A stretch of DNA of 10,000 nucleotides, taken from positions 3,586,595 to 3,596,594 of the forward strand of contig CM060338.1 of the NCBI GenBank assembly GCA_030674155.1, in the 5' to 3' direction. Position 1 is the stretch's first letter. Each line of letters starts with the position of its first letter. Below the pieces are notes generated by a model. The model was not told where the DNA came from, ran no database searches, and saw only the letters and a list, made by a program, of their open reading frames with translations. The position numbers were made by a program, and so were the translations under genes. The stretch comes from Stramonita haemastoma. Taxonomy: Eukaryota; Mollusca; Gastropoda; Neogastropoda; Muricidae. Shown here piece by piece: positions 7,029 through 10,000 of the stretch.

Positions 7029-7105
7029 GCCCTTCATATGGGGCTATGGCCTTGATAAATAAATGTTCCGAGTTATTCTCTCTCTCCCTCTCTGTCTCTG
7101 TCTAC
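7028..7105 (+). mobile_element. Possible LINE 3'-end fragment plus CT tail
   Basis: GGCCCTTCATATGGGGCTAT followed by GGCCTTGATAAATAAATG (AATAAA at 7058-7063) and then directly by CT-rich simple sequence (7073-7105). Many animal non-LTR elements end in a G/C hairpin, an AATAAA-like signal and a short microsatellite, so this may be a heavily 5'-truncated copy. The identification rests on pattern resemblance only. Confidence 0.35.
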
Positions 7106-7220
7106 TTTCTTGTTTTATTATTGCTGATTTATTATTTCATATACATATATGTTGATAGTAATATGCTTATAACACTCATGTCATATGCCCACACTCTACG
7201 CCCACCATTCTTTTGTTTTG
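7106..7220. other. AT-rich spacer
   Basis: AT-rich spacer between two LINE-3'-end-like motifs. Nothing else is recognised in it. Confidence 0.35.
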
Positions 7221-7254
7221 TGGCCCAAGGCCGATGTACAGTAAAAGTCTAAAG
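7221..7254 (+). mobile_element. Possible second LINE 3'-end fragment
   Basis: TGGCCCAAGGCC (self-complementary GGCC arms, 7222-7232), GATGTACAGTAAAAGTCTAA, then an immediate switch to (CT)n. The hairpin, AATAAA-like and microsatellite order is that of non-LTR retrotransposon 3' ends. It is short and could be chance. Confidence 0.35.
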
Positions 7255-7281
7255 TTCTCTCTTCTCTCTCTCTCTCTCTCC

Positions 7282-7357
<76 letters not shown>

Positions 7358-7360
7358 TCT

Positions 7361-7457
<97 letters not shown>

Positions 7458-7458
7458 T
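7255..7458 (+). repeat. (CT)n polypyrimidine tract, about 200 bp
   Basis: Almost pure CT dinucleotide with occasional TTC, CC and GT interruptions (for example near 7345 and 7361). Serine-leucine frames on the plus strand and arginine-glutamate frames on the minus strand are artefacts. A homopurine-homopyrimidine mirror repeat this long can adopt triplex (H-DNA) structure. Confidence 0.97.
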
Positions 7459-7628
7459 ACCTGTTGTTTGATACTTGGTATGGTTTGCTCTTGGTAATTG
7501 GATCATTATAATTGTTCTTGTTTTAGTTGAGGCTGTCTTTTTATCTTGATGTTATCCCTGAAAGGGGCGGGGACTGGATGTAAAAAAGCACATGTGTACT
7601 TATCTATTATCCTCGAATAAAAGAATTA
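7459..7628 (+). mobile_element. Likely LINE 3' UTR fragment sharing the SINE tail
   Basis: The last part, 7573-7628 (ACTGGATGTAAAAAAGCACA, then CTATTATCCTCGAATAAAAG), is nearly the reverse complement of the terminal 55 bp of the interspersed copies at 2652-2709 and 479-532. Upstream of 7573 no similarity to those copies is seen, so only the tail is shared. The segment ends in an AATAAA-containing motif and a (TGCCT)n tail, as non-LTR 3' ends commonly do. It carries no ORF and is bounded on the left by (CT)n, so it is a 5'-truncated or fragmentary copy. Confidence 0.6.
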
Positions 7629-7680
7629 TGCCTTGCCTTGCCTTGCCTTGCCTTGCCTTGCCTTGTCTCTCTCTCTCTCC
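7629..7680 (+). repeat. (TGCCT)n followed by (TC)n
   Basis: About seven TGCCT pentamers (7629-7664) directly after the AATAAAAGAATTA terminus, then a short (TC)6 run. It is best read as the microsatellite tail of the preceding LINE-like 3' end. Confidence 0.92.
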
Positions 7681-7726
7681 CATGAAAGGGCTGTTGGCCT
7701 ATATTCATTACATTTCAGAATTCAGA

Positions 7727-7841
<115 letters not shown>

Positions 7842-7930
7842 AAACAAACAAACAATCATCTTCCAAATCAAATGTAATCAAAGATGTTACTGCTGAACAA
7901 CTCAACAATCACTTCATAAACGTTTCATAA
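7842..7930 (+). pseudogene. Frameshifted N-proximal remnant of the ORF2
   Basis: Read in the frame of codon 7844-7846, this gives a plausible pre-RT segment (KDVTAEQLNNHFINVS) and then a stop at 7928-7930. The stop results from an 11-bp tandem duplication (7913-7923 and 7924-7934, both TTCATAAACGT). Downstream, the frame of the main RT ORF continues with the natural-looking sequence VSTNVVSIDNSKS. The frame offset equals 11 bp, so the two pieces were once one reading frame. The remnant has no function by itself. Confidence 0.75.
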
Positions 7931-8067
7931 ACGTTTCTACTAATGTTGTTAGCATTGACAATTCAAAATCCAATAACCTAAACACATTAAAACAATACTG
8001 CCAAGAAAAGCATATTCCCTCAAAACTCCACATACCATTTATCTCTGTTTTTGAGGTCCATAATTAC

Positions 8068-9549
8068 ATGATTCACCTCAAACAGTCAAGGACACGAGGT
8101 CTTGATGGAATAGACAGCAGAATTCTAAAACTTTCAGCTCCAGTTATCACAGACACTCTCACATATATATATAACCAATGTCTTGAAAAGAACTATTTTC
8201 CCAATGCCTTCAAAACTGCTAAAGTGATCCCCATCTACAAATCTGGTGACACTTCAGATCCCTCAAATTATAGGCCAATCTCTATTATATCCCTTCTTTC
8301 AAAACCCCTGGAAAAACATATAAATAAACACTTAGTCAGTCATATAGAAACTAACAACCTACTCCACCCTAATCAGTCAGGATTCAGACAAAATCACTCG
8401 TGTCATACTGCACTGACTTGTCTCATAGACAATTGGCTAACAAACATTAATGAAAATAAATTTTGTGGAGTATTATTTGTAGATTTCAAAAAAGCATTTG
8501 ATACAATTGACCACACACTTCTCATCAGAAAGCTAGACCTGTACAATATATCGTCAAATAGTCTAGAACTACTTGCTTCTTATCTCAAGAACAGACAACA
8601 GTGTGTTTCAACAACTACATCCACATCCAATCTAAAACCCATTCATTATGGAGCACCACAGGGATCTATACTAGGACCAATTCTCTTTTCTTTATACATA
8701 AATGACCTTCCTCTACATATTGCATCCAAATGTGAACTATTTGCTGATGACACAACCATACATACAAGCCATAATGACATTGACTCTCTTGCAACCATAT
8801 TACAACAAAGCTGTAATGATCTTGTCAAATGGACAGATCTGAACCACATGTCTATTCACCCCCAAAAAACAAAATGCATGCTTATCACCACCAGACAAAA
8901 GCGACAAAATTTACCTCATAATCAGTTTCCAATACATATAAAAAAGGAAGCAATCGAACAAACCTCTCATCACAAAGTTCTAGGAGTGACAATTGATGAA
9001 AATCTCAGCTGGATCTACCACATATCTCACCTATGCAAATACTTGTCCCAAAGAGTATACCAGTTGACTAAAATTAAACACTTCCTTGACTACCATTCAA
9101 GGAAATTATTCTGTCAAGCTTATATACAATCCTCAATAGACTATGCCTCAACCCTATGGGATTCTGCCAGTGCAAACACTATGAAACCCTTATCAAGTCT
9201 GTATAAACGTGCTCTCAAACTTATCCTCCTGAAGAAAACAACATTACTTGACGTGGATTATACTCAGTTAAGTATTCTCCCCCTACAACAAAGACTAAAA
9301 TATAACAAGGGTCTGATGTTTAAGATAATGGCAGGAGCTGTCCCCACATCCTTAAGAGATAAATTCCCAATGAATCGTTCCAGAAATACTGAAAAGCCAA
9401 GTATCCCAATCCCAAGAATAGACTTGTTCAAGTCCAGTTTACTATACTCAGGCCCTGTACTGTGGAACTCCCTTCCCGATTCAATTAAACAGCACCAATC
9501 ATTGTCGACCTTCAAAAATCACCTAATGCACTTGATGCATCAAAACTAA
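8068..9549 (+). CDS. Non-LTR retrotransposon reverse transcriptase (partial ORF2)
   Basis: This 493-residue product contains a complete-looking RT domain. Seen in order: RGLDGI (10-15), the fingers segment FPNAFKTAKVIPIYKSGD (44-61), SNYRPISIISLLSK (66-79), QSGFRQNHSCHTAL (103-116), motif A FVDFKKAFD (137-145, catalytic Asp139), motif B YGAPQGSILGP (194-204), motif C FADD (225-228, catalytic Asp227/Asp228), and LGVTIDENLSW (305-315). The C-terminal SGPVLWNSLPDSI (461-473) is typical of the CR1/L2/Jockey group. The enzyme would copy element RNA at a nicked chromosomal target in the nucleus. ATG 8068 is only the first Met: the frame is open back to 7897, and the native start lay further upstream with the missing endonuclease. 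No stops occur across the RT, so the copy is fairly young. Confidence 0.9.
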   Translation: MIHLKQSRTRGLDGIDSRILKLSAPVITDTLTYIYNQCLEKNYFPNAFKTAKVIPIYKSGDTSDPSNYRPISIISLLSKPLEKHINKHLVSHIETNNLLHPNQSGFRQNHSCHTALTCLIDNWLTNINENKFCGVLFVDFKKAFDTIDHTLLIRKLDLYNISSNSLELLASYLKNRQQCVSTTTSTSNLKPIHYGAPQGSILGPILFSLYINDLPLHIASKCELFADDTTIHTSHNDIDSLATILQQSCNDLVKWTDLNHMSIHPQKTKCMLITTRQKRQNLPHNQFPIHIKKEAIEQTSHHKVLGVTIDENLSWIYHISHLCKYLSQRVYQLTKIKHFLDYHSRKLFCQAYIQSSIDYASTLWDSASANTMKPLSSLYKRALKLILLKKTTLLDVDYTQLSILPLQQRLKYNKGLMFKIMAGAVPTSLRDKFPMNRSRNTEKPSIPIPRIDLFKSSLLYSGPVLWNSLPDSIKQHQSLSTFKNHLMHLMHQN

Positions 9550-9604
9550 TGAACCAGTACTCATCCTGTTGGATATATATAATTCTCCCCCTTTCTCTCT
9601 CTTC

Positions 9605-9705
<101 letters not shown>

Positions 9706-9910
9706 AAATGTATCTTATATGTATTTTATCTTTGTGCACTTGTAACTGATTTCAAAGAGTAAATTTTTAATATTTTATTTTCATGTCACATTTATCATAT
9801 GGTATATTCTCTATATATGCATAAGTAAAAGATAGGGAGTGTTAAGTGATGATATTATTGGTCAGTTGAAAATTGTGCGCAACAATACCTGGATAAAAAT
9901 GTACTGTGTA

Positions 9911-9934
9911 CTCTCTCTCTCTCTCTCTCCTCTC

Positions 9935-10000
<66 letters not shown>
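9911..10000 (+). repeat. (CT)n tract at 3' boundary of RT element
   Basis: CT dinucleotides begin right after ATGTACTGTGTA and run off the window end, with a few CC and TTC interruptions. Together with the tract at 7728-7841 it places the same simple sequence, on the same strand, at both ends of the retroelement. Confidence 0.97.

Noticed and set aside
6761..7062. Lys/Asn-rich (minus) or Phe/Cys-rich (plus) small proteins
   Set aside because: They are produced by the T-rich 25-bp repeat. Both strands are open because stop codons are rare in the motif.
8646..9515. Minus-strand frames of 67 and 83 codons inside the RT region
   Set aside because: They are antisense shadows of a well-supported reverse transcriptase frame.

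Overview
This window looks like intergenic or deep-intronic DNA from an animal, most likely a gastropod mollusc and perhaps a caenogastropod. The reasons are: very dense microsatellites and minisatellites, no bacterial-type gene organisation, tRNA-derived SINEs with Pol III box motifs, a non-LTR retrotransposon reverse transcriptase, and a SINE at about 3700-4077 that resembles, from memory, a family common in snail genomes. The species assignment is inference and no database search was possible. No host protein-coding gene can be supported. Most open frames in the window are artefacts of repeats: (TG)n read as Cys-Val, (CT)n as Leu-Ser, and a TAGTG pentamer as Leu-His-Tyr-Thr-Thr.

Layout, left half: a 40-bp minisatellite (1-146); a SINE-like repeat copy in minus orientation (476-650) running into (TG)n (652-898); unassigned DNA; a tRNA-type SINE with clear A and B boxes (about 1510-1883); unassigned GC-richer DNA (1884-2429); a second minus-strand copy of the 476-650 family (2649-2866); a G-rich tract (2935-3050) leading into a pentanucleotide satellite with nested longer duplications (3049-3476); a second, V-domain-like SINE on the plus strand (about 3700-4077); a diverged 103-bp duplication (4163-4364); and a 49-bp minisatellite of eight units (4513-4905).

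Layout, right half: a 40-bp composite minisatellite (5235-5500); (CA)n; a G-run/GTTAGTGT/(GC)n/(TG)n Z-DNA-prone tract (5943-6089); an old 86-bp tandem repeat with constant period (6215-6634); a T-rich 25-bp repeat (6839-7028); three short stretches resembling LINE 3' ends, two passing directly into CT-rich sequence and the third via (TGCCT)n; and finally a 5'-truncated CR1/L2-like non-LTR retrotransposon (7842-9910). Its 493-codon Met-initiated RT frame (8068-9549) is intact, and (CT)n lies on both sides of the element.

How the parts fit: the clearest non-obvious structure is a retroelement network. The two minus-strand repeats (476-650 and 2649-2866) end in a tail of about 55 bp that recurs on the plus strand at 7573-7628, inside what looks like the 3' UTR of a LINE. 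This is the pattern expected when a SINE borrows its LINE partner's 3' end. The 2649-2866 copy also carries, in inverted orientation, a 34-bp domain shared with the SINE at 3700-4077. The RT ORF at 8068-9549 does not carry that tail, so it is not shown to be the partner.
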